Of a DNA stretch of 64,000 bases, positions 57,423 through 64,000 are shown in pieces; position 1 is the first letter of the stretch; each line of letters starts with the position of its first letter. The notes beneath the pieces were generated by a model. It did not search any database, was not told where the DNA came from, and saw nothing but the letters and a program-made list of their open reading frames with translations. Both the position numbers and the translations under genes were made by a program. The stretch is from Gammaproteobacteria bacterium (GTDB lineage Bacteria > Pseudomonadota > Gammaproteobacteria > Burkholderiales > Gallionellaceae). Location of the stretch: NCBI GenBank assembly GCA_018813765.1, contig JAHJBC010000001.1, positions 62,001 to 126,000 on the forward strand. Direction: 5' to 3'.

Positions 57423-57721
57423 CTATATCTGCCGCGCGATATCGAGCGCGGTCTTGATGTCTTTTTGTTGTGTGGATTTGTCGCCGCCAGCAAGCAGGAT
57501 AATGATCTCCATACCGCGCTGAACGAAATACACCCGGTATCCCGGCCCGTAATGGATGCGCATTTCTGAAACGCTGAAACGCCTTCGCCAACGGGCGCGC
57601 AATCGCCAAAGTTGCCGTCTTCGGCACGGTCGATGCGCACCTGAACACGCCGCATCGCCTGCCGGTCTTTCAGTCCGGCGAACCACGCATCAAACACTTC
57701 CGTTGTTTGAATCGTATTCAT
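57423..57721 (-). pseudogene. HI1419-type (Gp49-like) toxin, frameshifted by an 8-bp duplication
   Basis: The frame starts [20 protein letters not shown] and continues to PVGEGVS; then the frame shifts and the rest is found in another frame ([18 protein letters not shown], then [23 protein letters not shown]). At the junction TGAAACGC stands twice in a row on the plus strand (57567-57574 and 57575-57582). Removing one copy restores a 96-residue toxin. The antidote gene follows at 57413. Confidence 0.93.
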
Positions 57722-57782
57722 GCTGACGAGTGTATTCTTTGGGATACGCTGCGTCAATCTTTAGTTAAGGAACACCGCATAG

Positions 57783-57852
57783 GTCGTCACACCGGCGAAG
57801 GCCGGTGTCCAGTTGATTGAAACACTGGATTCCGGCCTGCGCCGGAATGACG
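57783..57852. repeat. CCGGCGAAGGCCGG ... CCGGCCTGCGCCGG inverted repeat
   Basis: GTCACACCGGCGAAGGCCGGTGTCCAG, a short centre, then CACTGGATTCCGGCCTGCGCCGGAATGAC. Each half is also a hairpin. This is a very common intergenic repeat type in proteobacteria; a shorter half-copy (ATCCACGCGCGCAGGCGGGAATGAC) lies near 11690-11715. Confidence 0.85.
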
Positions 57853-57874
57853 AATCAGGATTAATCAGGATTCA

Positions 57875-57920
57875 AAGGGGCCCGGAATATTCTCAGCAAC
57901 TAAATCCGTCAGCCTTTTTT
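57875..57920 (-). repeat. LTDLV-type dispersed repeat, copy B
   Basis: Minus strand CTGACGGATTTAGTTGCTGAGAATATTCCGGGCCCC, next to a 40-base fragment that matches the 3' end of the toxin gene at 60698. Confidence 0.8.
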
Positions 57921-57964
57921 GAAGTCCCGCATATCCAGCCTCCTGCTGACTGCGCACGGCAACA
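57921..57964 (-). pseudogene. 3' fragment of a RelE/ParE toxin gene
   Basis: Encodes RSQQEAGYAG in frame on the minus strand, the same C-terminal residues as the intact toxin at 60698-60994. The stop codon of the toxin is lost, so the frame runs on into the repeat. Confidence 0.7.
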
Positions 57965-58132
57965 AGTCGATGGAAGTCGATGGGGTCAGACTCCATTGAT
58001 CCAATGGCCACCCGTTCGCTCAGCAATTTACCCCTTGAAGCGAAATAACTACTAACCCTGTTCTGCCATTATTACTTGCTAAAAGCGAATGGCAGATTTA
58101 GATTGTGGCCATCATTTCAGTTAGAGGCAGCA

Positions 58133-59308
58133 GTGGCAGGGGCATCGACAATTCAATCCGCGACAGATGATGATCAATCCGATGTCGATGCGCTATGTGT
58201 GCGAACGCTGTTTGAACGACTACGTCCTGCGGCCGCTATGGCTCCGTTGGGGACGATATTTCTGGGCTGGTATGAAAAGAACTCCGTGGGCCTGTCTCTG
58301 CTTGTCGGGTGGGTGGTTCTCAATACGCTGTCTCAAGCTGTTACGTTCTGGATTTCGACGCGCTTGCTGCGCCATCCGCCGCCAAAAGAGAGGTTGGGCT
58401 ATTGGCACAACTGGCAGACTTTCTGGAGTGGTTTGGAAGGAATGTGCTGGGGTTCGGCCGCAATCTTCTTTCACGCTTCCGGTAGCGCTGGTTTGTTAAA
58501 CGATGCTGTGGTGATGACGGTAATCATCATCATGGTTTGCCTCAGCGTCTTCCCTTTTGCCCCTTCGTTCAAAACTTTTGTTAGCTTCATTTCCGGCGCG
58601 TTATTGATTCCGGTCGTTCACTATTTCTGGTCGGACGATATACAAAATGCCCCGTATGTCATCGGCATTCTCACGCTGCTGTTGGCCTTATTGAAATTTG
58701 GACAGGTTGCCCACCTGGAATTTGTCGAAGGTGCGCGTCGGCTGGTGTTGATTCAGCGGATCTCGAAGCAGTTGGAGCAACGCAACCTGCAACTTGATGA
58801 GCTGAATCGGCAAGTCACTGCCATTGCGATACGCGATCAATTGACCGGGCTTTATAACCGCCACTTCATCGTCGATGAACTGGAGCGACAGTTCGGAACA
58901 TACATACGATACGGCAATGCGTGCAGCATCATTCTGGCCGACATCGATCATTTCAAGCAGGTCAATGACCGTTACGGGCATTCTGTGGGTGATGAAGTTC
59001 TTGCCGCATTCAGTCGGTTGATGGAAAGCACGGTGCGACAAGGCGACATTGTCGGGCGTTACGGCGGCGAGGAGTTCCTGCTGGTCTTGCCGATGACCGA
59101 TCTGGCTGCGGCGCAGCAACTTGCCCAGCGCATTCTCATCAGGTTGAATGCTGAGCCGCTGATCGAACAGCCTGTGATGCTTGCCGTCACCGCATCGTTC
59201 GGCGTTGCGCAGATCAAGAGCGGCGAGTCTATCGACGATTGGATTCTTCGGGCTGACCAGGCGCTGTACTCTGCCAAAGCGCACGGGCGCAATTGTGTGA
59301 TGGGGTGA
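58133..59308 (+). CDS. Diguanylate cyclase (GGDEF) with N-terminal membrane domain
   Basis: Makes c-di-GMP from two GTP. The start is uncertain: an open frame begins with TTG 58076, but a GTG at 58133 has AGAGG upstream (391 residues). About six membrane helices (to about 210), then a linker helix and the GGDEF domain: RDQLTGLYNRHFIVDEL, IILADIDHFKQVNDRYGHSVGDEVLAAF and active site GGEEF in GRYGGEEFLLVLP. The I-site (RxxD five residues before) appears absent (RQGDIVGRYGGEEF has R-Q-G-D, which could serve as RxxD). No EAL domain. Confidence 0.9.
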   Translation: MAGASTIQSATDDDQSDVDALCVRTLFERLRPAAAMAPLGTIFLGWYEKNSVGLSLLVGWVVLNTLSQAVTFWISTRLLRHPPPKERLGYWHNWQTFWSGLEGMCWGSAAIFFHASGSAGLLNDAVVMTVIIIMVCLSVFPFAPSFKTFVSFISGALLIPVVHYFWSDDIQNAPYVIGILTLLLALLKFGQVAHLEFVEGARRLVLIQRISKQLEQRNLQLDELNRQVTAIAIRDQLTGLYNRHFIVDELERQFGTYIRYGNACSIILADIDHFKQVNDRYGHSVGDEVLAAFSRLMESTVRQGDIVGRYGGEEFLLVLPMTDLAAAQQLAQRILIRLNAEPLIEQPVMLAVTASFGVAQIKSGESIDDWILRADQALYSAKAHGRNCVMG

Positions 59309-59414
59309 TCGTCGTGAGTTAGACGGATCAACATCGAAACATCCCCTGCGACCAAATTGCATGGTCTTTACCTAGTCCGTCCCACCATTGATGCGGGAAG
59401 TGTCCGGCAAATTC

Positions 59415-59705
59415 CTAGGCCTCTTCATAAGACAGCAAGACCATTTCAGCCGCTTGTTGACGAAGCGGGATGAGCGCTTGATAGGCCGACGACGAAAACC
59501 AGCCGTTCACCGCCGCGACGCTGGGGAAACGGATGACGACGATATCGCTGTGAGCGTTCTCACCGGCCAGGGTGGCGACCTGCTTACCCCGGAAGACCAG
59601 TTCGGCGCCCCACGGTGCTAAGGTTTCCGGCACCTTGCTGCGGTACTCGGCCCACTTTTCCGGATGCTTTACGGTGATGTGGCCGACAACATAGGCGCAA
59701 CTCAT
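59415..59705 (-). CDS. DUF1330 family protein
   Basis: 96 residues, dimeric ferredoxin-like (NIPSNAP/DUF1330) fold: YVVGHITVKHPEKWAEYRSKVPETLAPWGAELVFRGKQV ... IVVIRFPSVAAVNGWFSSSAYQALIPLRQ. Common small cytoplasmic protein without known role. Confidence 0.92.
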   Translation of the reverse strand: MSCAYVVGHITVKHPEKWAEYRSKVPETLAPWGAELVFRGKQVATLAGENAHSDIVVIRFPSVAAVNGWFSSSAYQALIPLRQQAAEMVLLSYEEA

Positions 59706-59760
59706 TTTCGTGGGTTCCTGAACGGTCGAAGGTCAAAGAGGAGCAAAGGGGGCGGTTTTG

Positions 59761-60090
59761 TTATGCCCAAGCCCGCGTAAATAATTCATCCATGGCAGCA
59801 GTGATACGGTCGCCTTCTTGTTCAAGTGTGGCGATCTTTTCGCCTAGTTGGTCCGTGGCGACGGAGACAATCTCCAGCGGATGCAGCACCACTTCGATTC
59901 CTTCGACGGTGAAAGCAGGATTCAATGGCGCCCCTGCAAGTGATGCCGCGCTGTCGAGATGGCTGTGGCGCACCAAGGGTATGACGACCCGGCGGCGGTA
60001 GCTATCAAACAGGGATGATTGGACGATGACGACGTAGGGAATGGCTTCCCTTTGTTTTCCGGTATTCCGGTGAACGTCGAATTGCGCCAT
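59761..60090 (-). CDS. CcdB-family toxin
   Basis: 109 residues. QFDVHRNTGKQREAIPYVVIVQSSLFDSYRRRVVIPLV is the CcdB start, LNPAFTVEGIEVVLHPLEIVSVATDQLG the middle, and the C-terminal helix ends DELFTRAWA. In E. coli CcdB the last residues W-G-I poison gyrase; here a Trp is two residues from the end, followed by Ala. The gene directly follows (TAATG overlap) a DUF2281 antitoxin-like gene rather than a CcdA gene. Confidence 0.88.
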   Translation of the reverse strand: MAQFDVHRNTGKQREAIPYVVIVQSSLFDSYRRRVVIPLVRHSHLDSAASLAGAPLNPAFTVEGIEVVLHPLEIVSVATDQLGEKIATLEQEGDRITAAMDELFTRAWA

Positions 60091-60293
60091 TACAGCGTGG
60101 AGTGTTGGTCGGCGAACGAGCCGAAGCGCTCGTTGAAAGAGTTCCAGGTTTTTGCGGCGACTTCTGCGCGCTTGAGTGGTTTATCTGCCGCTACGCCGCA
60201 ACGCTCGGAGAGGAAATCGACGAATTCGAAAACCTCTGCCTGCTTCTCGCGCGGCAGCGCTTCCAGCTTGCTGATCAGTTCGACGTATCCCAT
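60090..60293 (-). CDS. DUF2281 family protein, likely antitoxin
   Basis: 67 residues. MGYVELISKLEALPREKQAEVFEFVDFLSER is the DUF2281 signature, a family often seen as antitoxins of VapB type. Its stop overlaps the start of the CcdB-type toxin (TAATG), so the two form one unit. It has no CcdA-like ribbon-helix-helix at its N-terminus. Confidence 0.85.
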   Translation of the reverse strand: MGYVELISKLEALPREKQAEVFEFVDFLSERCGVAADKPLKRAEVAAKTWNSFNERFGSFADQHSTL

Positions 60294-60372
60294 CACACAC
60301 CCCGCTTGAATTGAATGTTGTGCAAAGTATAACCCGATGAGATTGGGTAAACCATCACCCTACCCGCACGCT

Positions 60373-60446
60373 CCCATCACCCGAACTCGGCAAGCTAGTC
60401 CCCACCCCGACTAATGTAGTGCTGCTTGGTCTTTCCGATCAGCAGA
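60373..60446 (-). pseudogene. 3' fragment of the lipoprotein gene
   Basis: Matches 61352-61427 at all but about 8 positions, in frame, encoding LIGKTKQHYISRGGD then stop, compared with LIGKTRQHYISRGGD in the full gene. It includes about 20 bases after the stop. Confidence 0.88.
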
Positions 60447-60464
60447 CGAGTTAAAAGGAGTTAA

Positions 60465-60512
60465 AAGGGTCGGGTTCGGATTGTTTGTAGCAACCAAAAC
60501 TGTCAGGTTTTC
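60465..60512 (-). repeat. LTDLV-type dispersed repeat, copy C (diverged)
   Basis: Minus strand CTGACAGTTTTGGTTGCTAC... AATCCGAACCCGACCC. Less similar than copies A, B and D. Confidence 0.65.
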
Positions 60513-60552
60513 AGAACCAGCAAATGAAATTGGCGAGAGCTGGATCGCTATG

Positions 60553-60640
60553 CTACGTGCGCCTTCTCGGCATGCAATTTGATCCCCAACACAGTCATGA
60601 CTTTAAGGATGGTTGCAAAGCTCGGATTGCCTTCACCGCG
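60553..60640 (-). pseudogene. 3' fragment of the HigA-like antidote gene
   Basis: In-frame on the minus strand: GEGNPSFATILKVMTVLG, then IKLHAEKAHVA and stop, the same as the end of the gene at 57111-57413 with one residue changed. The 5' two thirds of the gene are missing. Confidence 0.9.
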
Positions 60641-60648
60641 TGAACTCT

Positions 60649-60700
60649 AAGGGGTCGGGTTCGGAATATTCTCAGCAACTAAATCCGTCAGTCTTTTTTA
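60649..60700 (-). repeat. LTDLV-type dispersed repeat, copy D
   Basis: Directly downstream of the toxin gene at 60698. Minus strand AAAGACTGACGGATTTAGTTG then CTGAGAATATTCCGAACCCGACCCCTTAG. Nearly identical to copy B over 40 bases. Confidence 0.85.
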
Positions 60701-60994
60701 TTGCCCCGCATAGCCAGCCTCTTGCTGGCTGCGTTCGGCAAGGATGAAGACGGTATCGACTTCGACGACGTAGCGATACAAAGCCACATAGCCGTGCGAG
60801 CGATGCCCGATCACCAGTTCTCTTTTGTCGTTATTTGCAGGGCGACCGATCATGGGGTTGTACTCCAGCACGTTGAACGCTTCGATGATCTCACGAATGC
60901 GCAATGCCGGATTCTCGACCTGGTATTGGGCAAGGTGATCGAGAATGCGATCAAAATCACCCCCCACTTCCGGCGCCAGTTCGATGCGCGACAT
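60698..60994 (-). CDS. RelE/ParE-family toxin
   Basis: 98 residues. IELAPEVGGDFDRILDHLAQYQVENPALRI, FNVLEYNPMIGRPANNDKRELVIGHRSHGYVALYRYV and VFILAERSQQEAGYAG fit the ParE/RelE fold (plasmid stabilisation type). The intact gene follows its antitoxin by two bases. Confidence 0.88.
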   Translation of the reverse strand: MSRIELAPEVGGDFDRILDHLAQYQVENPALRIREIIEAFNVLEYNPMIGRPANNDKRELVIGHRSHGYVALYRYVVEVDTVFILAERSQQEAGYAGQ

Positions 60995-60996
60995 TT

Positions 60997-61281
60997 TCAG
61001 CGCGCCAGTTTGCGGGCAACCGGGCGTTTTACTTCTTTACCGGCAAGACGCTCTTCCAGATAGCCACGCATTTCCTGCCAGGGAATCGTCTTTCCGGTGG
61101 CAACGATACGGGCATAACGATCTTCGGCTTCTGCATCAAAAGCGGCGCGCTTATCTACCTGCTCGGCCTTTTCTGCAATGGCTTCAAGAATGAAGCCGTG
61201 AGTGGTTGTGCCGGCACGTTTCGCGGCCGCTGCGACGCGGGCTTTCAGGTTCTCCGGCAAACGTATGGTGGTTGTGGACAT
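60997..61281 (-). CDS. Ribbon-helix-helix antitoxin (CopG type)
   Basis: 94 residues from the ATG at 61281 behind GGAGG. STTTIRLPENLKARVAAAAKRAGTTTHGFILEAIAEKAEQ is a clear ribbon-helix-helix; the rest (ARIVATGKTIPWQEMRGYLEERLAG) would bind the toxin. Toxin gene follows by two bases. Confidence 0.9.
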   Translation of the reverse strand: MSTTTIRLPENLKARVAAAAKRAGTTTHGFILEAIAEKAEQVDKRAAFDAEAEDRYARIVATGKTIPWQEMRGYLEERLAGKEVKRPVARKLAR

Positions 61282-61374
61282 GGCGCGCCTCCAGGAATTC
61301 ACAGACGCGCTTACTGTAGCACAATGGTGCTACGTCCAACAAATGTCGAATGCCCATCACCCGAACTCAGCAAG

Positions 61375-62601
61375 CTAGTCCCCGCCCCGGCTGATGTAGT
61401 GCTGCCTGGTCTTTCCGATCAGCAGACCGCCATCCGTTCCGATATGCGTTTGCGCGCCTTCGCCGCTGCCGAACAGCAGGCCGACCACATTGGCATCGCG
61501 CACTTCGCCGATGTGAGAGAACAGCAGTTCCACACGGTGGTCTATGTAGTGCTGGTAGGTATTGTTCTGGTAGGAATTGCCCAGTGGCAGTTGCCAGAGG
61601 AAGAAGGGTTTGCCCACAGTCGTGGAGACATCCTTGGTCCACTGCAAGAAGGTGGTCATCTTGGCGACATCCCAGTCATGCCCTGACTGCCCTTGCACCA
61701 GTCGATACCAATCGGCGTCGCGGTCGCTGGGATCGGTGACCAGAAAGTCGCCTTGATCTGCGCTCAGGGCGAGCATGAAGCTGGCCCATGACGCGGCATC
61801 ACCCGCGCTGGCATGGGTCCAGGGTGAGACGTGCAGGCCCACGGTGGCGTTGGGCGCATAGACGCGCACCATGTGGATCATGCATTTGGCAAAGCCGGCG
61901 GCATCGTCGGCGTAGCCCGTGCCACAGTCGGACGGGTTGCTCGCCGTCACTTTGGCGGGAATGGCGCTGGGCAGGCCCGTGGTGGTTGCGGCTCTGGCTT
62001 TGAGGTAGCCGAACAGGTCGGGCTCGATGTGCAACATGGCTTGTTGGGTGCCGATCTTCTGCAACAGGAAACGCCAGTCGTTGAAGTAGGTGGTTAAAAA
62101 TACCTGGTCGTTCAGCGCAGCCGTTTCTCCTGTAACAGATGTCCCTTCAGCCAGCCCGGAAGCGGGCAACACCATGTAGTAAGTGAAATAGGGAATCTGC
62201 GGGCGGGACGCGGAGTTCAAGGTGCGAGCCTTGGCTGTGTCGATAAAGCGCTTCGCGAACAAGCCACGCTCCGCGACGTCCTCCTGCCAGGCAATCCAGC
62301 CCGAGCACGACGTGTTGGCCACCGTGCCGGCGATGCATCCGGCGTGGTCATAGCTGCTGAAGCTGGCTGAATTGAAATATTGGTACTGCATGTCGAAAGG
62401 TGCATCGTCGCCAGCACTGCCGCCGCCGGAGAATCCCACCATTACTTTGGTATGGCCCATGAAAGGCGCACTCAATGTTGAGTTGGCAGGGGTCGTGCTC
62501 ACACTGAGATCCATGACTGGATTGTTACTTACCGGCGAACCAACGTTCCCTCCCCCGCAAGCAGACAAGACCAACCCCAACAGCCAAAACCAAACGCGCA
62601 T
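61375..62601 (-). CDS. Lipoprotein of unknown function, possible (beta/alpha)8 enzyme
   Basis: 408 residues. Signal peptide with lipobox LVLSACGGG (Cys15). The mature part has the look of a TIM-barrel glycosidase: VMVGFSGG, YFTYYMVLPASG, AMLHIEPDLFGYLKA (an acidic pair at a strand end), NATVGLHVSPWTHA, FFLWQLPLGN and EVRDANVVGLLFGSG. I do not recognise a named family; cell-surface polysaccharide work is a guess. A TTGAAATATTGG-type spacer upstream. A 3' copy of the gene lies at 60373. Confidence 0.7.
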   Translation of the reverse strand: MRVWFWLLGLVLSACGGGNVGSPVSNNPVMDLSVSTTPANSTLSAPFMGHTKVMVGFSGGGSAGDDAPFDMQYQYFNSASFSSYDHAGCIAGTVANTSCSGWIAWQEDVAERGLFAKRFIDTAKARTLNSASRPQIPYFTYYMVLPASGLAEGTSVTGETAALNDQVFLTTYFNDWRFLLQKIGTQQAMLHIEPDLFGYLKARAATTTGLPSAIPAKVTASNPSDCGTGYADDAAGFAKCMIHMVRVYAPNATVGLHVSPWTHASAGDAASWASFMLALSADQGDFLVTDPSDRDADWYRLVQGQSGHDWDVAKMTTFLQWTKDVSTTVGKPFFLWQLPLGNSYQNNTYQHYIDHRVELLFSHIGEVRDANVVGLLFGSGEGAQTHIGTDGGLLIGKTRQHYISRGGD

Positions 62602-63191
62602 ACACTTACCCGAGCAAAATAATCAACCGGCCGACGTCGGCTGGTGCACGAAGGATAATCGAAAATTACTGGAGGAAATTTCTTTGTTTGAAGAAATTAC
62701 TTGCAGGGGCCATGGAAAATCAGGGGCACAACTTTTCTCGACCGCGTACTAGCCCACCGCCCGTGCGCACTCCCTGATCGCCTTCATCTCGAAACCCCAG
62801 AAAACCTCAGTAACGCAGTCGATTTCTTTTCAGCCACGCCTTCATTCCAATCAGTTCGACTCCCAACGACGTGGGGTGCAGCCCAATGTATTGGTACGAA
62901 ATATCACACAGGTTCGAATCGAATTTGCCTGGGGACATTTGTGCGGCGTCTGAGTTCAATTTGCATATCACAGTGCCTGAAGTTGCCCATATTTACTGGC
63001 CTGCCGGGTAATTGGCTAGTGCCAAACTGTAGTTGGTCTAAGCAAGGTTCTATACCTTTTGGCATATGGTCTAGTTGTATCTTTGCTGCTAGATTGCGAG
63101 CATGGTTCAAGGGGCGATAATTGTGTTGCGGCAACTTTCCCGCTACCTTGTATGTCAATGCATAGTGTCTACCAGCCAATAAGGAGAACTC
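62602..63191. other. 590-base spacer between lipoprotein and response regulator genes
   Basis: AT-richer than the core. A short minus-strand frame (62807-62938) looks protein-like; the rest has no gene I can support. The response-regulator promoter must be at the right end, before AAGGAG. Confidence 0.5.
62807..62938 (-). pseudogene. Short protein-like frame (43 codons), possible remnant
   Basis: ATG 62938 reads MSPGKFDSNLCDISYQYIGL, then a stretch ending in ELIGMKAWLKRNRLRY and stop. It has a protein-like composition; family unknown and no good ribosome site. Could be a small gene or the end of a lost one. Confidence 0.3.
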
Positions 63192-63743
63192 GTGGGAATA
63201 TTCGATCAAATCAGCGCACTATTAAGACAGGAACCGGAGCAGCTTTCTGATTTGCCTCGTTCCATCGCACGAGAGCGCCGTGGCAAGGAGCGGGTCAATG
63301 CGCGGGAGGGAACGCGGGTACTCATCATCGACGATTCGAAAACTGTCGTCATGGCAATCAAGAAATATTTGCGCTCGGTCGGCTACGAAACTGTTGAGGC
63401 GTTCGATGCCGAAACCGGCCTGAGCATGATCCACGAACATTCTCCGGACCTTATCTTTCTTGACATCATGCTGCCCGGCATGAATGGGTTTGCCGCGCTC
63501 CGCACCATCAGGCGCGATCCGCAGGCCCGCCATATTCCGGTCATCATGATGAGCGGAAACGAGCAGGCGGTGGAGCAGTTTTACGGTTTGCGAATCGGCG
63601 CCGACGACTTCATGAAAAAGCCTTTTTCGCGCGAAGAGTTGTTCTTCCGGATTGAACGTCTGCTCGATAATGAATTGGTTCCGCGCCGCGTTGAATTTGT
63701 TCCAGACACTGTCCCGGAAAGCTCAGTAGCATCCCCTGCCTGA
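63192..63743 (+). CDS. PilG-like response regulator
   Basis: 183 residues from GTG 63192 behind AAGGAG. A 40-residue N-terminal leader, then a receiver domain (about 41-160): acidic pair Asp47-Asp48, phosphorylation site Asp91 in LIFLDIMLPGMNG, Thr/Ser in MMSGNE and Lys in FMKKPFS. No output domain; the end is Pro/Val rich. Resembles the PilG/PilH chemotaxis-like regulators of twitching motility. No kinase is adjacent. Confidence 0.88.
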   Translation: MGIFDQISALLRQEPEQLSDLPRSIARERRGKERVNAREGTRVLIIDDSKTVVMAIKKYLRSVGYETVEAFDAETGLSMIHEHSPDLIFLDIMLPGMNGFAALRTIRRDPQARHIPVIMMSGNEQAVEQFYGLRIGADDFMKKPFSREELFFRIERLLDNELVPRRVEFVPDTVPESSVASPA

Positions 63744-63907
63744 TTCGAGTCTCCCGCTGGCGTTATCCACCTGCTAGCGGGAATCGATGGGGTCAGTCTT
63801 TAGTCATCCTCCGTCAAGGATTTGCTGTTTGATTTTATCGCCCGCAAACACCCACCCGGCGCAGCTGTGCTAAATTGCGGTATCACTTCAACCGCAATTC
63901 CACGACT

Positions 63908-64000
63908 ATGACCTACGCACGCAATATTGGCCTCAGCGCTTCGGAAGACCGCATTGAAAAACTTATTGCCGAACGCCTCACACCCGGTGCGGACAAGGCG
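63908..64000 (+). CDS. Start of an unidentified gene (runs off the right edge)
   Basis: 31 codons from the ATG at 63908: MTYARNIGLSASEDRIEKLI then AERLTPGADKA. Not enough to name it. Its 165-base leader after the response regulator contains a CCCGCTGGCG...TGCTAGCGGG stem (63749-63782) that may end the upstream transcript. Confidence 0.6.
   Translation, partial: MTYARNIGLSASEDRIEKLIAERLTPGADKA

Larger units (their letters stand above)
57722..58132. other. Spacer with repeats before the diguanylate cyclase gene
   Basis: About 410 bases. It contains the 57783-57852 inverted repeat, copy B of the LTDLV repeat (57875-57920), a 3' fragment of a RelE/ParE toxin gene (57921-57964) and a TGGGGTCAGACTCC motif (57984 on). 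No complete gene seen. Confidence 0.7.
60297..60697. other. Mosaic of 3' gene fragments and repeats
   Basis: About 400 bases without a full gene. In order: a 74-base copy of the 3' end of the lipoprotein gene (60373-60446), LTDLV repeat copy C (60465-60512), the last 28 codons of the antidote gene (60553-60640) and repeat copy D (60649-60700), all in minus-strand orientation. Confidence 0.85.

Noticed and set aside
57813-58055. 80-codon plus-strand frame
   Set aside because: It is built from repeat sequence (the CCGGCCTGCGCCGG repeat and the LTDLV repeat) and has no protein character.
56471-60700. Integron cassette array with attC sites
   Set aside because: Small toxin-antitoxin genes with a 3' repeat suggested it, but the repeat lacks the RYYYAAC and GTTRRRY core sites and no integron integrase is in view.

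Overview
The window looks like the chromosome of a betaproteobacterium, most likely of the Nitrosomonadales / Gallionellaceae type. Reasons: the dcw gene order, a PEP-CTERM exported protein, a CbbY-type phosphatase (usually tied to the Calvin cycle), an MXKDX Met-rich secreted repeat protein, a pilT-pilU pair and a generally 60% GC core. This placement is inference from gene content; there is no rRNA gene in the window.

Layout. 1-10.1 kb: division and cell wall (dcw) cluster on the minus strand (mraZ-rsmH-ftsL-ftsI-murE-murF-mraY-murD-ftsW), mostly with ATGA-type overlaps and driven by a clear promoter with a three-box MraZ operator. 10.1-19.4 kb: PEP-CTERM protein, RNase P RNA, ppx-phoU, rpiA, tRNA-Ala(CGC), xerD-ogt, and the rpsP-rimM-trmD-rplS operon behind a CcsA/YpjD-like gene. 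19.5-31.5 kb, plus strand: ffh, cbbY, ilvA, fau, aceE-aceF, nadD-rsfS-rlmH-maf-rng. 31.6-37.2 kb: hupB, yggU-yggT-proC-yggS, then divergent pilT-pilU and an unknown gene. 37.2-42.6 kb: a methionine-sulfoxide / periplasmic redox cluster (msrA, dipZ, msrB, a FecR-domain protein, a Met-rich MXKDX protein, and an ECF sigma factor with its NrsF-type anti-sigma factor). I find the same GTAACC-N16-CGAA promoter in front of both msrB and the MXKDX gene, so the cluster reads as one stress regulon. 42.7-46.3 kb: acylphosphatase, a DUF2892 protein, a rhomboid protease and a convergent TPR membrane protein. 46.6-51.6 kb: parE and parC, separated by a DUF559 endonuclease gene lying between two copies of a two-hairpin repeat.

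51.6-63.7 kb is accessory DNA. It starts with an AT-richer two-gene block (YaaC-like protein plus a complete Hanks-type Ser/Thr kinase) that could be an uncharacterised defence or signalling module. After an RNase H gene and a dsbA gene comes a toxin-antitoxin graveyard: two loci keep an intact antitoxin but have a broken toxin (one by an in-frame amber codon, one by a perfect 8-bp tandem duplication), two other loci are intact (ccdB with a DUF2281 partner; a RelE/ParE toxin with a ribbon-helix-helix antitoxin), and in-frame 3' ends of neighbouring genes are duplicated as fragments. A short repeat, found four times in the same orientation, sits at the ends of these fragments. A diguanylate cyclase, a DUF1330 protein, a large lipoprotein of unknown function and a PilG-like response regulator complete the region, and the first 31 codons of another gene run off the right edge.

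No CRISPR array, prophage, integrase of mobile type or recognisable transposase was seen.
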